Below, piece by piece: positions 34,854 through 44,477 of a DNA stretch of 64,000 nucleotides; the first letter of the stretch is position 1, and the number at the start of each line of letters is the position of its first letter. The DNA lies in the NCBI RefSeq assembly GCF_900107765.1, contig NZ_FNQY01000003.1:186001-250000 (forward strand). The letters are read 5' to 3'. The position numbers and the translations under genes are program-made. The notes below the pieces were generated by a model that saw only the letters and a program-made list of their open reading frames with translations, did no database searches and was not told where the DNA came from. Source of the DNA: Arachidicoccus rhizosphaerae (GTDB lineage Bacteria; Bacteroidota; Bacteroidia; Chitinophagales; Chitinophagaceae).

Positions 34854-34890
34854 GCCCCTGTAAAAGCCCAGATCTTATACAGGGGCCTTT
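34854..34890 (+). terminator. Intrinsic terminator ending the trp-hisH-murQ unit
   Basis: GCCCCTGTA (34854-34862) and TACAGGGGC (34878-34886) form a perfect 9-bp stem with a 15-base loop, followed by CTTTTATT. It lies 94 bases after murQ. Apart from this and the rlmB promoter, the 34760-35080 gap holds no credible gene; a 107-codon frame at 34842 spans the hairpin and is discounted. Confidence 0.8.
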
Positions 34891-34988
34891 TATTAAATAA
34901 GTTCATAATCAGTACACTAATAGCACGCATGTACAATTCCCTTAATAGTCCTGACCCGGGGAAATGCAGCTTATTGACGCTTAATTAC

Positions 34989-34996
34989 TACCTTTG
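34989..34996 (+). promoter_or_regulatory. -7 element (TACCTTTG) of the rlmB promoter
   Basis: Exact match to TAnnTTTG, about 85 bases upstream of the rlmB ATG (35081). No good -33 TTTG at the right distance. Placement after the murQ terminator fits a new transcription unit. Confidence 0.5.
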
Positions 34997-35080
34997 CCTC
35001 AAGTGGGCAGGCGGAAAATATAGGGATGGCAAAATCAGGCCATCCATCAGTTTATCAAAGCCCTTATTAAAAACCGATAT

Positions 35081-35863
35081 ATGGCCTTTTATAAGAAAAG
35101 TACAAATAACTATCAATCCAAGAAAAATATCATTGTGGGTCGCAATCCTGTTATGGAGGCCCTGAAAGGCGGTGTCAATATTGATAAGATCCTGTTGTTT
35201 AAAAATGCCTCGGGCGATGTGATTCAATCCATCAGACATCAGGCGAAGCAATTAAATATTCCGGTACAGCCCGTGCCGCAGGAGAAACTGAATCAACTGA
35301 CCAATACCAATCACCAGGGAGTCATTGCCTATAAGTCCGCCGTTACTTATCAGGATCTGCAACAGGTCATTGATATGATTGTCGGAAACGGAGAAGTGCC
35401 ACAGCTATTAATGCTGGACGGAGTAACAGATGTACGCAATATCGGAGCCATTGCCCGTAGTGCCCTTTGCACCGGTACCCAGGCGATTATCATACCGGAT
35501 AAAGGCGTAGGCGCTCTAGGAGAGGACGCCGTTAAAAGCAGCGCCGGCGCCCTGGAACAGATTCATATCTGCCGGGTCGGGAGCCTGCTCAAAGCGGTGG
35601 AAGAATTGCAGCTAAACGGCATCAGTATTTTTACCTCTGAAATGAACGCTTCTAAAAAACTCTACGAGCTGGATCTGACGCTTCCTTGTTGCTTTGTCAT
35701 GGGAAGTGAGGACACCGGCGTTCAGTCCTATATTTCCAAAGCCGCAACAGACAAATACGCCATTCCGATGGCCGGCGATTTTGATTCTTTAAATGTCTCT
35801 GTTGCAGCAGGCATTACCCTATATGAAGCCATGAAACAAAAGCTTCAAAGACAGGGAAGCTAG
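35081..35863 (+). CDS. rlmB: 23S rRNA (guanosine-2'-O-)-methyltransferase RlmB
   Basis: A 260-residue SpoU-family 2'-O-methyltransferase with an RNA-binding N-terminal domain. Seen: IIVGRNPVMEALKGG, the N-terminal SpoU substrate-binding start. The catalytic domain has the knot motifs MLDGVTDVRNIGAIARSA (motif 1), FVMGSEDTGVQSYI (motif 2) and SLNVSVAAGITLYEAM (motif 3). E. coli RlmB methylates G2251 of 23S rRNA. Family members are hard to separate by sequence alone, so a tRNA or other rRNA site is possible. Own promoter about 85 bases upstream. Confidence 0.9.
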   Translation: MAFYKKSTNNYQSKKNIIVGRNPVMEALKGGVNIDKILLFKNASGDVIQSIRHQAKQLNIPVQPVPQEKLNQLTNTNHQGVIAYKSAVTYQDLQQVIDMIVGNGEVPQLLMLDGVTDVRNIGAIARSALCTGTQAIIIPDKGVGALGEDAVKSSAGALEQIHICRVGSLLKAVEELQLNGISIFTSEMNASKKLYELDLTLPCCFVMGSEDTGVQSYISKAATDKYAIPMAGDFDSLNVSVAAGITLYEAMKQKLQRQGS

Positions 35864-35948
35864 CATAAAAAGCAAACCTGCCCGCTTAAAGCCTTTGTCA
35901 GACAGGCGGTTTATTCCCTTTTGAAAAAATCAATTAAAACCGTTCAAA

Positions 35949-36833
35949 ATGCAACAAATTGCGCCAGAGCATCTTTCTAAAATTGAGTTGGTGGAATGTC
36001 CCAGAGATGCCATGCAGGGCTGGGCACATCCTATTTCAACTGCAACCAAAGTAGATTACCTGCGCCAGTTGCTTGAAGTTGGTTTTCCGGTACTGGATTT
36101 TGGAAGCTTTGTATCTGCTAAAGCTATCCCACAAATGGCTGACACGGCAGCTGTTGTTCAAAGACTGGACTTTAAAAGCCTTAAGACCCCTACCAGACTA
36201 CTGGCAATTGTAGCCAACCAGAGAGGCGCTGAGCAGGCCTGCCTGCATGAAGAAATTCATTTCCTGGGCTTTCCTTTTTCCATTTCAGAGACCTTCCAGA
36301 TCCGTAATACAAATAGCACCCGCGCGGAGAGCTTTGAAAGAGTGAAAGCCATCCAACAGCTTTGCATCCAACATGGCAAAGAGCTGGTCATTTACCTGAG
36401 CATGGGATTTGGCAACCCCTACGCAGATCCCTACAACTCATCCGTATTAAACGAATGGGCGGAGAAAATTGCGGGGCTTGGCATAAAGATTATTTCTCTG
36501 GCAGATACCGTAGGGCTGGCCACACCTAAGCAGATAAAAGACGCATTAACCATCCTTATACCTCAATATACGGACATTGTTTTTGGCGTGCACCTGCATT
36601 CAAAAAAAGAAGATAGCCTGGCTAAAATACAGGCGGCTTTGGAGGGCGGATGCCGCCGCTTTGACGGCGCGCTAAAAGGAATCGGAGGCTGTCCAATGGC
36701 ACAGGACGACCTGGTCGGCAATATGGATACGGAGCTGATGATTCATTATTTTCATGAAAAAGGATTTGATTTATCCTTAAATGACAATGCCCTTAAGGCG
36801 GCTCTTGATATGACCTCCCGCGTATTTATCTAA
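35949..36833 (+). CDS. Hydroxymethylglutaryl-CoA lyase family protein
   Basis: A 294-residue DRE-TIM enzyme of the HMGL-like group. Seen: KIELVECPRDAMQGWAHPI at the N-terminus in the position of the usual DGLQ motif, VLDFGSFVSAKAIPQMAD, SLADTVGLATPKQI, FGVHLHSKKED with metal-binding His, and GIGGCPMAQDDLVGNMDTE, the HMGL signature with its essential Cys. Known members split HMG-CoA to acetyl-CoA and acetoacetate in leucine and ketone-body metabolism. Odd: the usual RDGLQN block reads RDAMQGW, so some substrate difference is possible. No leucine-degradation gene adjoins it. Confidence 0.88.
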   Translation: MQQIAPEHLSKIELVECPRDAMQGWAHPISTATKVDYLRQLLEVGFPVLDFGSFVSAKAIPQMADTAAVVQRLDFKSLKTPTRLLAIVANQRGAEQACLHEEIHFLGFPFSISETFQIRNTNSTRAESFERVKAIQQLCIQHGKELVIYLSMGFGNPYADPYNSSVLNEWAEKIAGLGIKIISLADTVGLATPKQIKDALTILIPQYTDIVFGVHLHSKKEDSLAKIQAALEGGCRRFDGALKGIGGCPMAQDDLVGNMDTELMIHYFHEKGFDLSLNDNALKAALDMTSRVFI

Positions 36834-37095
36834 ATCAATGCACTGCCTGCTTCACATCCTTCTCAGATAAGGAGAAATTTGCCTGTCATCAGAGCTAACA
36901 ATCGGCCTTGCTTACAAAGCCTGGTCTCCCTAAGCCTGCCACCTTCAGTAGGGAAGGTATCCCAATATTAAATTTTACACGGCGCCTTTGTATTATCCGA
37001 TAATTTTCATAATTTTCAGATAGAAATCAACGACTTTTTTTATTTAAAAACCAAAATAATTCCTGACGGCAAGGCAGGGGCAAACTTTATAACCT

Positions 37096-37356
37096 ATGGC
37101 TAGACTCTATATCATACTGAAAGGCATCTTCACCAAACACCGCAGCGTGCTGTTATATTCGGGATTACTTATTGTTATGGGTATTTTAGCCTGTCTTAAA
37201 TACATCAAAGACCTATGTGTTAATACAGGCATCTTGTTTATTGTCATCGGCGTAGTCTTTTATCTGGTTGAATCAGCCGACAGGCGCAGCAAAAAATTAG
37301 AAGAAAAAGAGATGAGGCAACAGGTTAGCATCAGAAAAAATAAGGGCAGGCCCTAA
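37096..37356 (+). CDS. Small membrane protein with two helices, unknown function
   Basis: An 86-residue predicted inner-membrane protein. Seen: two hydrophobic segments at about residues 19-35 (LLYSGLLIVMGILACL) and 44-60 (GILFIVIGVVFYLVE), a short loop between, and a basic Lys/Arg-rich C-terminal tail (RRSKKLEEKEMRQQ). I do not recognise a family. ATG start, and a coding look with no frame conflict on either strand. The gap before it (36834-37095, 262 bases) shows no clear promoter or terminator. Expression is uncertain. Confidence 0.6.
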   Translation: MARLYIILKGIFTKHRSVLLYSGLLIVMGILACLKYIKDLCVNTGILFIVIGVVFYLVESADRRSKKLEEKEMRQQVSIRKNKGRP

Positions 37357-37386
37357 CAACTGCCGGCCGGTTGCTTTTAAATTAAC

Positions 37387-37394
37387 TACCTTTG
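37387..37394 (+). promoter_or_regulatory. -7 element (TACCTTTG) of the peroxiredoxin promoter
   Basis: Exact match to TAnnTTTG, 29 bases upstream of the ATG at 37424, directly after the small membrane protein gene. No good -33 element recognised. Confidence 0.5.
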
Positions 37395-37423
37395 AACAGG
37401 CATTCAATAAATACAACAAATAT

Positions 37424-37903
37424 ATGAGCGAAATTTCATTAAAAGCAGGCGATAAAGCCCCTGCCTTCAAAGGTGTAGATCAGAACGGTGATGTCATTTC
37501 CCTGTCTGATTTTAAAGGGCAAAAAGTGGTCTTATACTTTTATCCAAAAGACAATACACCGGGTTGCACCGCGCAGGCATGTAATCTCAGAGATAATTAT
37601 GATGATTTAACCGGGCAGGGTTATCAGGTAATCGGCGTCAGCGGTGACAGCGTAAAGAGTCACAAAAAATTTGAAGAAAAATTTGATCTGCCATTTCCGC
37701 TTATTGCGGATGAAGACAAAGTCATTTTAGAAGCGTATGGGGTATTCGGCCCTAAAAAATTCATGGGGCGTTCTTTTTTAGGCATCCATAGAACGACCTT
37801 TCTAATAGATGAAAAAGGCATCATAAAGGCGATCATCACCAAGCCCGACACCAAAGACCAGGCCCAACAAGTACTGGACACCTGGGCAGCTCTGGAATCC
37901 TGA
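37424..37903 (+). CDS. bcp: Thioredoxin-dependent thiol peroxidase (Bcp/PrxQ)
   Basis: A 159-residue cytoplasmic peroxiredoxin that reduces hydrogen peroxide and organic peroxides with electrons from thioredoxin. Seen: LYFYPKDNTPGCTAQACNLRD with the peroxidatic Cys48 and the resolving Cys53 five residues later, the atypical 2-Cys PrxQ arrangement. Also VIGVSGDSVKSHKKFEEKF and FLGIHRTTFLIDEKG. Length and motifs are complete. Its own -7 element lies 29 bases upstream. It converges on the UbiD-family gene with only 8 bases between stops. Confidence 0.96.
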   Translation: MSEISLKAGDKAPAFKGVDQNGDVISLSDFKGQKVVLYFYPKDNTPGCTAQACNLRDNYDDLTGQGYQVIGVSGDSVKSHKKFEEKFDLPFPLIADEDKVILEAYGVFGPKKFMGRSFLGIHRTTFLIDEKGIIKAIITKPDTKDQAQQVLDTWAALES

Positions 37904-37911
37904 TCAAACCC

Positions 37912-39774
37912 CTATTTTACCGTTGTCGGAAAATACTTTTTATAACCCTGTAACAGCTGGTCCACCCTGGCTTCTGTTGCAGGGTTTACTGTTAAGGCAG
38001 GTGCATGGTGCGGTTTTACCCTGGCGTCCAAAATAATGGCGGTATCCGTCCCCCAATGCTTTTGATGGGTAAAGGACTCCACCCCGTAAATATCCGCTGC
38101 AGGATTGCTTCTGGTAAAACTAATCCATAAAAAATTGGAAAGATTTTCTGCCAGGTAATGGCTGTCTTCTGTAAGCACAATGAGTGGCAATCCCTGTAAT
38201 TCCTTTTTATGATCTGCTAAAATACCTTGCAGCTGTTGTAAATTATGATTGGCCTGGGCCTCGTCCTTAGCGGCAGGCATGGTAATGCCAATCACACCCG
38301 GCATAACCAGATGTACCGGAAAGTCTTGCAGTAATATAGGGTCTTCCAGGGCGTTTTTTAAAGGCCCTGCAACCCTGTCTGACAGTGCCCGTATGGGAGC
38401 TCCCGAGGCGGCAAGGATCAGCTTACTGCCTTTATTGAGCGCCGTGCCGCTGTAATCCAGTGTATCTATAGTCGTACAGGTCTGAAAATGCAAATCTCTT
38501 TTTAAATCGATTCTTTCCAGTATATGTTTAAAAAATCCAGGGATATCTCTGACGGATAATTTACCCGAAGGGTCATCTGTTATCCAGAGGTACTTGGCCA
38601 GGCTTAACTGCCCTGTTCCTAAAATCCGGTTAGCCTGGGTCAACAGTTCCTGAGGCTCTGCAACTGCCTGATAAGGCGTATAGCGTTCAGAGCCGATGGC
38701 CAGTAATAAAGGATGGACGCCTGCCTCATCCACCGCATTCACCGCCTTAACACCAGGTATCTCCTGACTGATGGCTCCCGAGGTCATTTCATGAATAAGA
38801 TCCCCAAAACTGGTATCCTCCTGGGGCGGTCGCCCAACGACGGTAAAGGGCCAGATGCCATCTTTTTTGGCGAAGACTTTATGTACTTTTAAATAGGGGA
38901 AAGGGTGGGAGAGGCTATAATAACCCAAATGATCGCCAAAAGGTCCTTCCGGCTTCAACTGATCACTGGCAATTTCTCCGGTAATGACAAAGTCGGCCTC
39001 TTTAGAAATAACATAACCGTCCTCATAGAAATACCGAAACCTGCGACCGGCCAACAGACCGGCAAAAGTAAGCTCGCTGATCCCTTCGGGTAGCGGCATA
39101 ACGGCAGCCACCGTATGTGCGGGCGGTCCGCCTACGAAAACACTTACTTTTAAGGGTTTATTGCTGGCTTTTGCCAGCGACTGATGAATACCAATACCGC
39201 GGTGGATCTGATAATGCAACCCGATCTCCCGGTTTGGCTCATACTGCCCCCCGGAGAGCTGAATGCGGTACATCCCTACATTGCCCTGCATCACGCCCGG
39301 CTGATCGGGATTTTCAGAGAACACCTGTGGCAATGTAATAAAAGCGCCGCCATCCAAAGGCCAGTGCTGAATTTGCGGCAAATCAGCAATCTGCACCTCT
39401 TCAAAGTAGTCCGAGGCCTTTGCATTTACCTTCAGGGGGAGGGCCGTCAGCGCCGCCACGCCCGATTTAACCCCTGCGACAGGTTTTTTAAAGGCCGCCA
39501 TAGGATTGCCCCTGAGTTCCATTAAGTGCTGCACCTTGGGCAGGGTATCTCTGAATAGGTATTTACAACGCTCCATCGTGCCATAAAGATTTGCCAGCGC
39601 CTTAAATTTAGACCCCTTGACTTTTTCAAACAGGATCGCAGGGGCGCCTTCTTTATAAGCCCTCAGCTGAATGGAAGCCATCTCCAGATAAGGATCCACT
39701 TCTTCTTTAATCCGGATAAGTCTGCCCGTGTTTTCCAGGTCTTCAACTGCTTGCTGTAAACTCTTATATGACAT
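37912..39774 (-). CDS. UbiD-family decarboxylase
   Basis: A 620-residue prenylated-FMN-dependent decarboxylase. Seen: the N-terminal alpha/beta region (ILFEKVKGSKFKALANLYGT), then MYRIQLSGGQYEPNREIGLH and HRGIGIHQSLAKA. The core is PEGPFGDHLGYYSLSHPFPY, and VVGRPPQEDTSFGDLIHEM follows. Known relatives include UbiD (ubiquinone) and MqnL-type enzymes of the futalosine menaquinone pathway. Bacteroidota use menaquinone, so a role there or in aromatic acid decarboxylation is possible. Length (about 620) is longer than UbiD (about 490), as in the phylum's other homologues. No ubiX or mqn neighbours. Substrate unassigned. Confidence 0.88.
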   Translation of the reverse strand: MSYKSLQQAVEDLENTGRLIRIKEEVDPYLEMASIQLRAYKEGAPAILFEKVKGSKFKALANLYGTMERCKYLFRDTLPKVQHLMELRGNPMAAFKKPVAGVKSGVAALTALPLKVNAKASDYFEEVQIADLPQIQHWPLDGGAFITLPQVFSENPDQPGVMQGNVGMYRIQLSGGQYEPNREIGLHYQIHRGIGIHQSLAKASNKPLKVSVFVGGPPAHTVAAVMPLPEGISELTFAGLLAGRRFRYFYEDGYVISKEADFVITGEIASDQLKPEGPFGDHLGYYSLSHPFPYLKVHKVFAKKDGIWPFTVVGRPPQEDTSFGDLIHEMTSGAISQEIPGVKAVNAVDEAGVHPLLLAIGSERYTPYQAVAEPQELLTQANRILGTGQLSLAKYLWITDDPSGKLSVRDIPGFFKHILERIDLKRDLHFQTCTTIDTLDYSGTALNKGSKLILAASGAPIRALSDRVAGPLKNALEDPILLQDFPVHLVMPGVIGITMPAAKDEAQANHNLQQLQGILADHKKELQGLPLIVLTEDSHYLAENLSNFLWISFTRSNPAADIYGVESFTHQKHWGTDTAIILDARVKPHHAPALTVNPATEARVDQLLQGYKKYFPTTVK

Positions 39775-40050
39775 CGTCTATAAGTTATAAATGCTTAATA
39801 ATTCAATTGCTTCTAACCCTGGCAAATTTACCCTAAATTCAGTGGACCTGCAATATAAGCAGGTTAAAATGCGAAAAGCCCTTTAGCCGGGCATTTTGAA
39901 TGGGCAAATAATGATATAATAATACACAGGCCCTGTGGCAGATGGCGGCAAGCGGGAAGAGGCACGGTTGCGAGCAAGCGGCACCAGTGTTCAGGGGCAC
40001 TATATGACCCGGATTATTTGGATCAGAAGAAGAGCGGGGGATGATCCATA

Positions 40051-40911
40051 TTAATATACCGGCGGACAATTGCAATCCTTTCTGCCGGCTCTTCCCGCAG
40101 GCCTGCTATATCCGCCGCTTCTCTTGCCCAGCCGGAATATAAAACCCAGCGAGATGGAATAATAATGATCATTGGAGCCGTCGGCTATATAATTATCCAG
40201 GTAACCATTAAAAAGCACCCGGTATTTACCTTCCAGTTTCAGCTGTGTGTTAGCAGAAAGTCCCCATTTGATACCCACCCCCAGAGGCACATTCACCTGC
40301 CAGTTGCTAAAAGGTTCCACCTGGGTCATGGCCCTGTTTTCCTTTCTGAGGGCTCCTTTCGCATTTGTGTATTCTACGACCTGATAAGGTTTAAAATTAT
40401 AAAAGCCACCACCCGCCATGACAAAAGGCGTAAAACGGTACCCTTCATTTAAATTGAAGAAATCATAGGAACCGGTGAGGGTAAATTCATTGATATTACT
40501 CGCAAAATAATAATGATCGCTGTGGTTATCATTGCCTAAGTGAGCACTATTTACCAGGGAGGAATCACCGCCTTTGGCTTCGGAGGCCGTAAAAACAAGC
40601 TGAATATGAATTTTATCCGTCAATTCATAATGCAGTCCCAGAGAAACGGCCGCTTTCGTATCCACGGTGGGCAGTGACCCGCCGTAACGCATGGCCCCGC
40701 CGCTGATCTCAAAGCCCAGCTTTTGGGCAGTGGAGGACTGCGCGTTAATATGACCGGCAAAGAGTAGGATTGACAAGGGGAGCAGCCATGCCAGCCGTCT
40801 GAATAATTGACCAGGACCGCAATACATTCTGCTTTTTTTACCCTGCCCACCGAAGTTGACCCTATTTTGAACTCTGTTTAACTGACTCAATCTATTATAA
40901 AATTTAAACAT
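40051..40911 (-). CDS. Outer-membrane beta-barrel protein (DUF6089-like)
   Basis: A 286-residue exported protein. Seen: a signal segment LAWLLPLSILLFAGHINAQ preceded by about 39 residues. A start at ATG 40827 would give a normal-length signal peptide, so the longer frame may be overlong. The body has alternating beta-strand patterns (SLGLHYELTDKIHIQLVFTA, then INEFTLTGSYDFF, TPFVMAGGGFYNF and SISLGFIFRLG), typical of an 8-stranded-type barrel with aromatic-rich strands. The layout resembles DUF6089 proteins. The C-terminal tail is polar and contains KDCNCPPVY. Function unknown; location outer membrane. The adjacent gap 39775-40050 holds no gene that I trust. Confidence 0.78.
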   Translation of the reverse strand: MFKFYNRLSQLNRVQNRVNFGGQGKKSRMYCGPGQLFRRLAWLLPLSILLFAGHINAQSSTAQKLGFEISGGAMRYGGSLPTVDTKAAVSLGLHYELTDKIHIQLVFTASEAKGGDSSLVNSAHLGNDNHSDHYYFASNINEFTLTGSYDFFNLNEGYRFTPFVMAGGGFYNFKPYQVVEYTNAKGALRKENRAMTQVEPFSNWQVNVPLGVGIKWGLSANTQLKLEGKYRVLFNGYLDNYIADGSNDHYYSISLGFIFRLGKRSGGYSRPAGRAGRKDCNCPPVY

Positions 40912-40995
40912 AAACAGCCTTTTGTCGCGACGGATTACTTTTCTATAACGCTTAAGGGCTATTTATATTATGATAAGCAGCAATTTATCCATAGC

Positions 40996-41535
40996 CTAAG
41001 TCTTGGATTCAGTGGCACCGGCAGCAGGCACAAAAAGCGCTTTAAGCTCTGTCGCGTCATCAGGAGCCATTTTACCACCCAGGATCAGCCTTAACTGCCT
41101 TCTTCTGAGGGCAGCCTTATATTGGCTTTTTTCTTCCTCTGTCTCGGCAATCAGTTCCGGAACCGGGCTTGGACGGTTATCTTTATCCAGGGCCACAAAG
41201 GTAAAATACGCTTCATTACTCTCATAGCGGTGCTGATGCAAAGGATCCTCTCCCCAGACCCGGATGCGCACTTCCATAGAGGTCGTAAAGGCCCTGGTTA
41301 GCTTCACTTCGATATGCACAATATTACCCAGCTTGATGGGGTTTTTAAAGCTGATATTATCCACGCTGGCCGTCATACAGGGTTTATTGCAATGTTTTCC
41401 TGCAGCCATAGCGGCTCCGATATCCATCCAGTACATCAGGCGTCCCCCCATCAGATTACCAAAGGTATTCGTATCATTGGGCAGGACCAGTTCATTCATG
41501 ACCACCAGCGAGTCAGCCGCTTTTTTTGCCTCCAT
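40996..41535 (-). CDS. Acyl-CoA thioesterase (hotdog fold, YciA/BACH-like)
   Basis: A 179-residue cytoplasmic hotdog enzyme hydrolysing acyl-CoA. Seen: VLPNDTNTFGNLMGGRLMYW with the conserved Asn/Gly of the active loop, then MDIGAAMAAGKHCNKPCMTA, VDNISFKNPIKLGNIVHIEV and EVRIRVWGED. The C-terminal 45 residues are an unusual charged extension. Layout fits the acyl-CoA hydrolase subfamily acting on medium- to long-chain CoA. Chain length preference cannot be read from sequence. Minus-strand neighbour of the outer-membrane protein, with an 84-base gap. Confidence 0.88.
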   Translation of the reverse strand: MEAKKAADSLVVMNELVLPNDTNTFGNLMGGRLMYWMDIGAAMAAGKHCNKPCMTASVDNISFKNPIKLGNIVHIEVKLTRAFTTSMEVRIRVWGEDPLHQHRYESNEAYFTFVALDKDNRPSPVPELIAETEEEKSQYKAALRRRQLRLILGGKMAPDDATELKALFVPAAGATESKT

Positions 41536-41644
41536 AACATTGATTTTCGTGCAAATATAAGTTTTTGATTACTTGATTTACCCTCAAAGAAGCTGTTTTG
41601 CCCCCGAAAACCACTTAATTAGGGCAAAGGTTGTCCACAAGGGT

Positions 41645-41665
41645 TCAAATTCGGGTCAAATTCGG
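41645..41665. repeat. Tandem 10-bp direct repeats upstream of ftsK
   Basis: TCAAATTCGG occurs at 41645-41654 and 41656-41665, an 11-base period, one turn of the helix. It lies 36 bases upstream of the ftsK ATG and next to a TAATTTG that resembles the -7 element. A regulator could bind both copies on one face of the DNA. Confidence 0.4.
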
Positions 41666-41700
41666 TAATTTGCCGCATTATTGAGTATTTGTTATGATCT

Positions 41701-44415
41701 ATGGCTAATAAATTAAAAACATCCCCAAAACAGGCCCGTGCCACCCAGCAGCTCAAAGAAGAGCCTGAGGTGCAGGTGACTGTTTCAGAATTCGTAAAAG
41801 ATGAAAGAACCTATAAAATAGTAGGAGCGACCCTGCTGTTGATCGGATTTTTCCTTTTTATATCCTTTGCGTCCTATCTGTTTAGCTGGAAAGAAGACCA
41901 GGATAAGGTGGTCAATTTCGGCATAAAGATATTCAGCACCGATGACGTAAAAGTATCCAATCTATTCGGCGTTTTAGGGGCCTATACCTCTCACAACCTG
42001 ATATATAACGGATTTGGCCTCGCTTCATTTTTAATCTGTACGACCTTTTTTGTATTGGGCGTGAACCTGATGAGCGGCAAGAAGATTTTCAGCCTGAAAC
42101 GCAACATTAAATATGTGATTGCAGGCATCCTGATTCTAAGTGTGGCATTTGCCTACCTGAACAGTCAGCTGCTGCACACTGGCTTTGCCTGGGGCGGCGG
42201 CACGGGTGAACTCATCAGCGAGTGGCTCATTAAATGGATTGGTTCGCTCGGCACTTTTTGTATCTTACTGCTGGCCGTACTCTTTTATATCATCTGGCGC
42301 TTTGATCCTAAATTCAGTATCGCCAGCTTTAAAAAGCGTGTGGCTGATTTCAGAGCAACAGATATGCAACAAGAAGATGCTGAACCGGAACTCAACGGCA
42401 GTGGTAAACGCAAAAAAGGTAAAAAATCAGATAGCCAGTATATCCATGACAATGAAACGGACACTGCACCGGATTTGGACAATGAGGAGGAAGGAAGCCT
42501 CTATATTCAACAACCGGGGGCCGCTAACCAGGCAGGCAACCGACTGAAAAATGGTAGCGGCAGCGTCACGGTCACGATGCCGGACCAGGGCAGCGAAGAC
42601 GCGTCATTAGGTCTTTCCCTCTCTGAAAAAGCAGCCGGGCAGGCCTCTTCAGGCACCCTGCCGCTCAGCGTGAATGAACAATTGGCCGGTCAGCATGCCG
42701 AAGAGCTGTCCTCCGATGGAAGCATAGCCTTAGACAATAAGCCGTCCCGTGCTGCCACCACCATGCCGACTAATAACACACCGGCTAAAGTCAGTAAGAA
42801 CGCGAGTCCGGAAGACTTTAAGCTGGAGATTAGTGAAGAGGTGGATGATGTTCCCTCAGAAATTATAGTGGGCGAGGAAAATCCGGCCGCAAAAGTAGTC
42901 GCACAGGGAGATTATGAACCTACGCTGGATCTGAGTAATTATAAATATCCCAATATCGATATGCTGGAAATGCACGGGTCAGAGAAAGCCGTGCATGATC
43001 CCGAAGAACTGGAACAAAACAAGAACCAGATTATTACCACGCTTAAAAACTATGACATCCATATCCAGCGTATCTCAGCTACCGTGGGGCCTACGGTAAC
43101 CCTTTATGAGATTGTACCTGCACCGGGTGTGCGTATCTCCAGAATCAAAAATCTGGAAGACGACATCGCACTAAGTCTGGCAGCACTCGGTATCCGTATC
43201 ATTGCGCCCATTCCCGGCAGGGGAACGATTGGTATTGAAGTCCCTAATATCAATAAGACCATTGTCAGCATGCGCGGCCTGATTTCTTCCGAGAAATTCC
43301 AAAACAATAAATTTTCCCTTCCTATTGCCATAGGGAAAAAGATCAATAATGAGAACTTTATTGTGGATCTGGCCAGTATGCCGCACCTGTTAATGGCGGG
43401 AGCAACTGGTCAGGGTAAATCCGTCGGGGTAAATGCCCTGCTGGTATCGCTGCTATATAAAAAGCATCCCTCCCAGCTTAAATTTGTCCTGGTGGATCCA
43501 AAGAAAGTAGAGCTCAGTATTTACCGTACCATTGAACATCATTTTCTAGCCAAACTTCCCGGGGAAGAAGAGGCCATCATTACGGATACTAAAAAAGTAG
43601 TGACCACGCTCAATGCGCTTTGTATTGAAATGGACAACCGCTATGACCTGTTAAAGGAAGCCGGATGCAGAAACATCAAGGAATACAATGAGAAATTTAT
43701 TAAAAGAAGACTGAACCCGCAAAAAGGCCATCAGTTCCTGCCTTTTATTGTACTGGTTATTGATGAGTTTGCGGATTTGATTATGACGGCCGGCAAGGAA
43801 GTAGAAATGCCGATTGCCCGTCTGGCCCAGTTGGCAAGGGCCGTAGGGATTCACCTGATCATCGCCACCCAGCGTCCTTCTGTTAATATTATTACCGGTA
43901 CCATTAAAGCCAACTTCCCGGCCCGTATCGCCTTTAAAGTCTCCTCCAAAATCGATAGCCGAACCATCCTGGATGCCGGCGGAGCGGAACAGTTAATCGG
44001 AAAAGGCGATATGCTGATCAGTTATAACGGTGAGATTACCCGACTGCAATGCGCCTTCGTCGATACTCCGGAGGTAGACCAGATCTGTGATTTTATCGGA
44101 GAACAGCAGGGTTATCCCGAGGCTTTCTTACTACCGGAATATATTGATGAGAAAGAAATGGGGTCATCTGGTGGCTCTGATCTGGAAGACAGAGATCCAT
44201 TATTTGAGGACGCCGCGCGGTTGATTGTGCAAAACCAGGTCGGCAGCACCTCTTTGATTCAAAGAAGAATGAAACTGGGTTATAACCGCGCCGGGCGATT
44301 GATGGATCAGCTGGAAATGGCCGGCGTTGTAGGAGCCAACCAGGGGTCAAAAGCCAGAGATGTCCTGATTAAAACCGACGCAGAATTGCAGGTTTTATTG
44401 GATAACATGCCTTAA
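41701..44415 (+). CDS. ftsK: FtsK/SpoIIIE DNA translocase
   Basis: A 904-residue membrane-anchored DNA pump that acts at the division septum in chromosome segregation. Seen: four or so N-terminal membrane segments in the first 200 residues ([54 protein letters not shown] and [16 protein letters not shown]). A low-complexity acidic/Ser linker of about 180 residues follows. The RecA-like motor has Walker A GATGQGKS (residues 567-574, Lys573) and Walker [13 protein letters not shown]-terminal gamma winged helix follows ([20 protein letters not shown]). All modules of the family are present. Total length is within the phylum's usual range. Confidence 0.97.
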   Translation: MANKLKTSPKQARATQQLKEEPEVQVTVSEFVKDERTYKIVGATLLLIGFFLFISFASYLFSWKEDQDKVVNFGIKIFSTDDVKVSNLFGVLGAYTSHNLIYNGFGLASFLICTTFFVLGVNLMSGKKIFSLKRNIKYVIAGILILSVAFAYLNSQLLHTGFAWGGGTGELISEWLIKWIGSLGTFCILLLAVLFYIIWRFDPKFSIASFKKRVADFRATDMQQEDAEPELNGSGKRKKGKKSDSQYIHDNETDTAPDLDNEEEGSLYIQQPGAANQAGNRLKNGSGSVTVTMPDQGSEDASLGLSLSEKAAGQASSGTLPLSVNEQLAGQHAEELSSDGSIALDNKPSRAATTMPTNNTPAKVSKNASPEDFKLEISEEVDDVPSEIIVGEENPAAKVVAQGDYEPTLDLSNYKYPNIDMLEMHGSEKAVHDPEELEQNKNQIITTLKNYDIHIQRISATVGPTVTLYEIVPAPGVRISRIKNLEDDIALSLAALGIRIIAPIPGRGTIGIEVPNINKTIVSMRGLISSEKFQNNKFSLPIAIGKKINNENFIVDLASMPHLLMAGATGQGKSVGVNALLVSLLYKKHPSQLKFVLVDPKKVELSIYRTIEHHFLAKLPGEEEAIITDTKKVVTTLNALCIEMDNRYDLLKEAGCRNIKEYNEKFIKRRLNPQKGHQFLPFIVLVIDEFADLIMTAGKEVEMPIARLAQLARAVGIHLIIATQRPSVNIITGTIKANFPARIAFKVSSKIDSRTILDAGGAEQLIGKGDMLISYNGEITRLQCAFVDTPEVDQICDFIGEQQGYPEAFLLPEYIDEKEMGSSGGSDLEDRDPLFEDAARLIVQNQVGSTSLIQRRMKLGYNRAGRLMDQLEMAGVVGANQGSKARDVLIKTDAELQVLLDNMP

Positions 44416-44477
44416 TGCCTACCTTGAATATTTTCGGTCCTCGCTTTTACTATTCAATTCATTTATTTATAATACTT

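Noticed and set aside
34842-35165. 107-codon frame spanning the murQ terminator and the start of rlmB
   Set aside because: It runs over a strong terminator hairpin and a promoter and overlaps rlmB in another frame. No recognisable features.
39839-40075. 78-codon minus-strand frame next to the outer-membrane protein
   Set aside because: Opens with TTG inside the end of the neighbouring gene in another frame and shows no coherent domain. Considered as a frameshifted extension of the barrel protein, but the sequence does not continue its beta pattern.
41630-41638. TTGTCCACA, a near DnaA box upstream of ftsK
   Set aside because: One mismatch to consensus and isolated; no supporting origin features.
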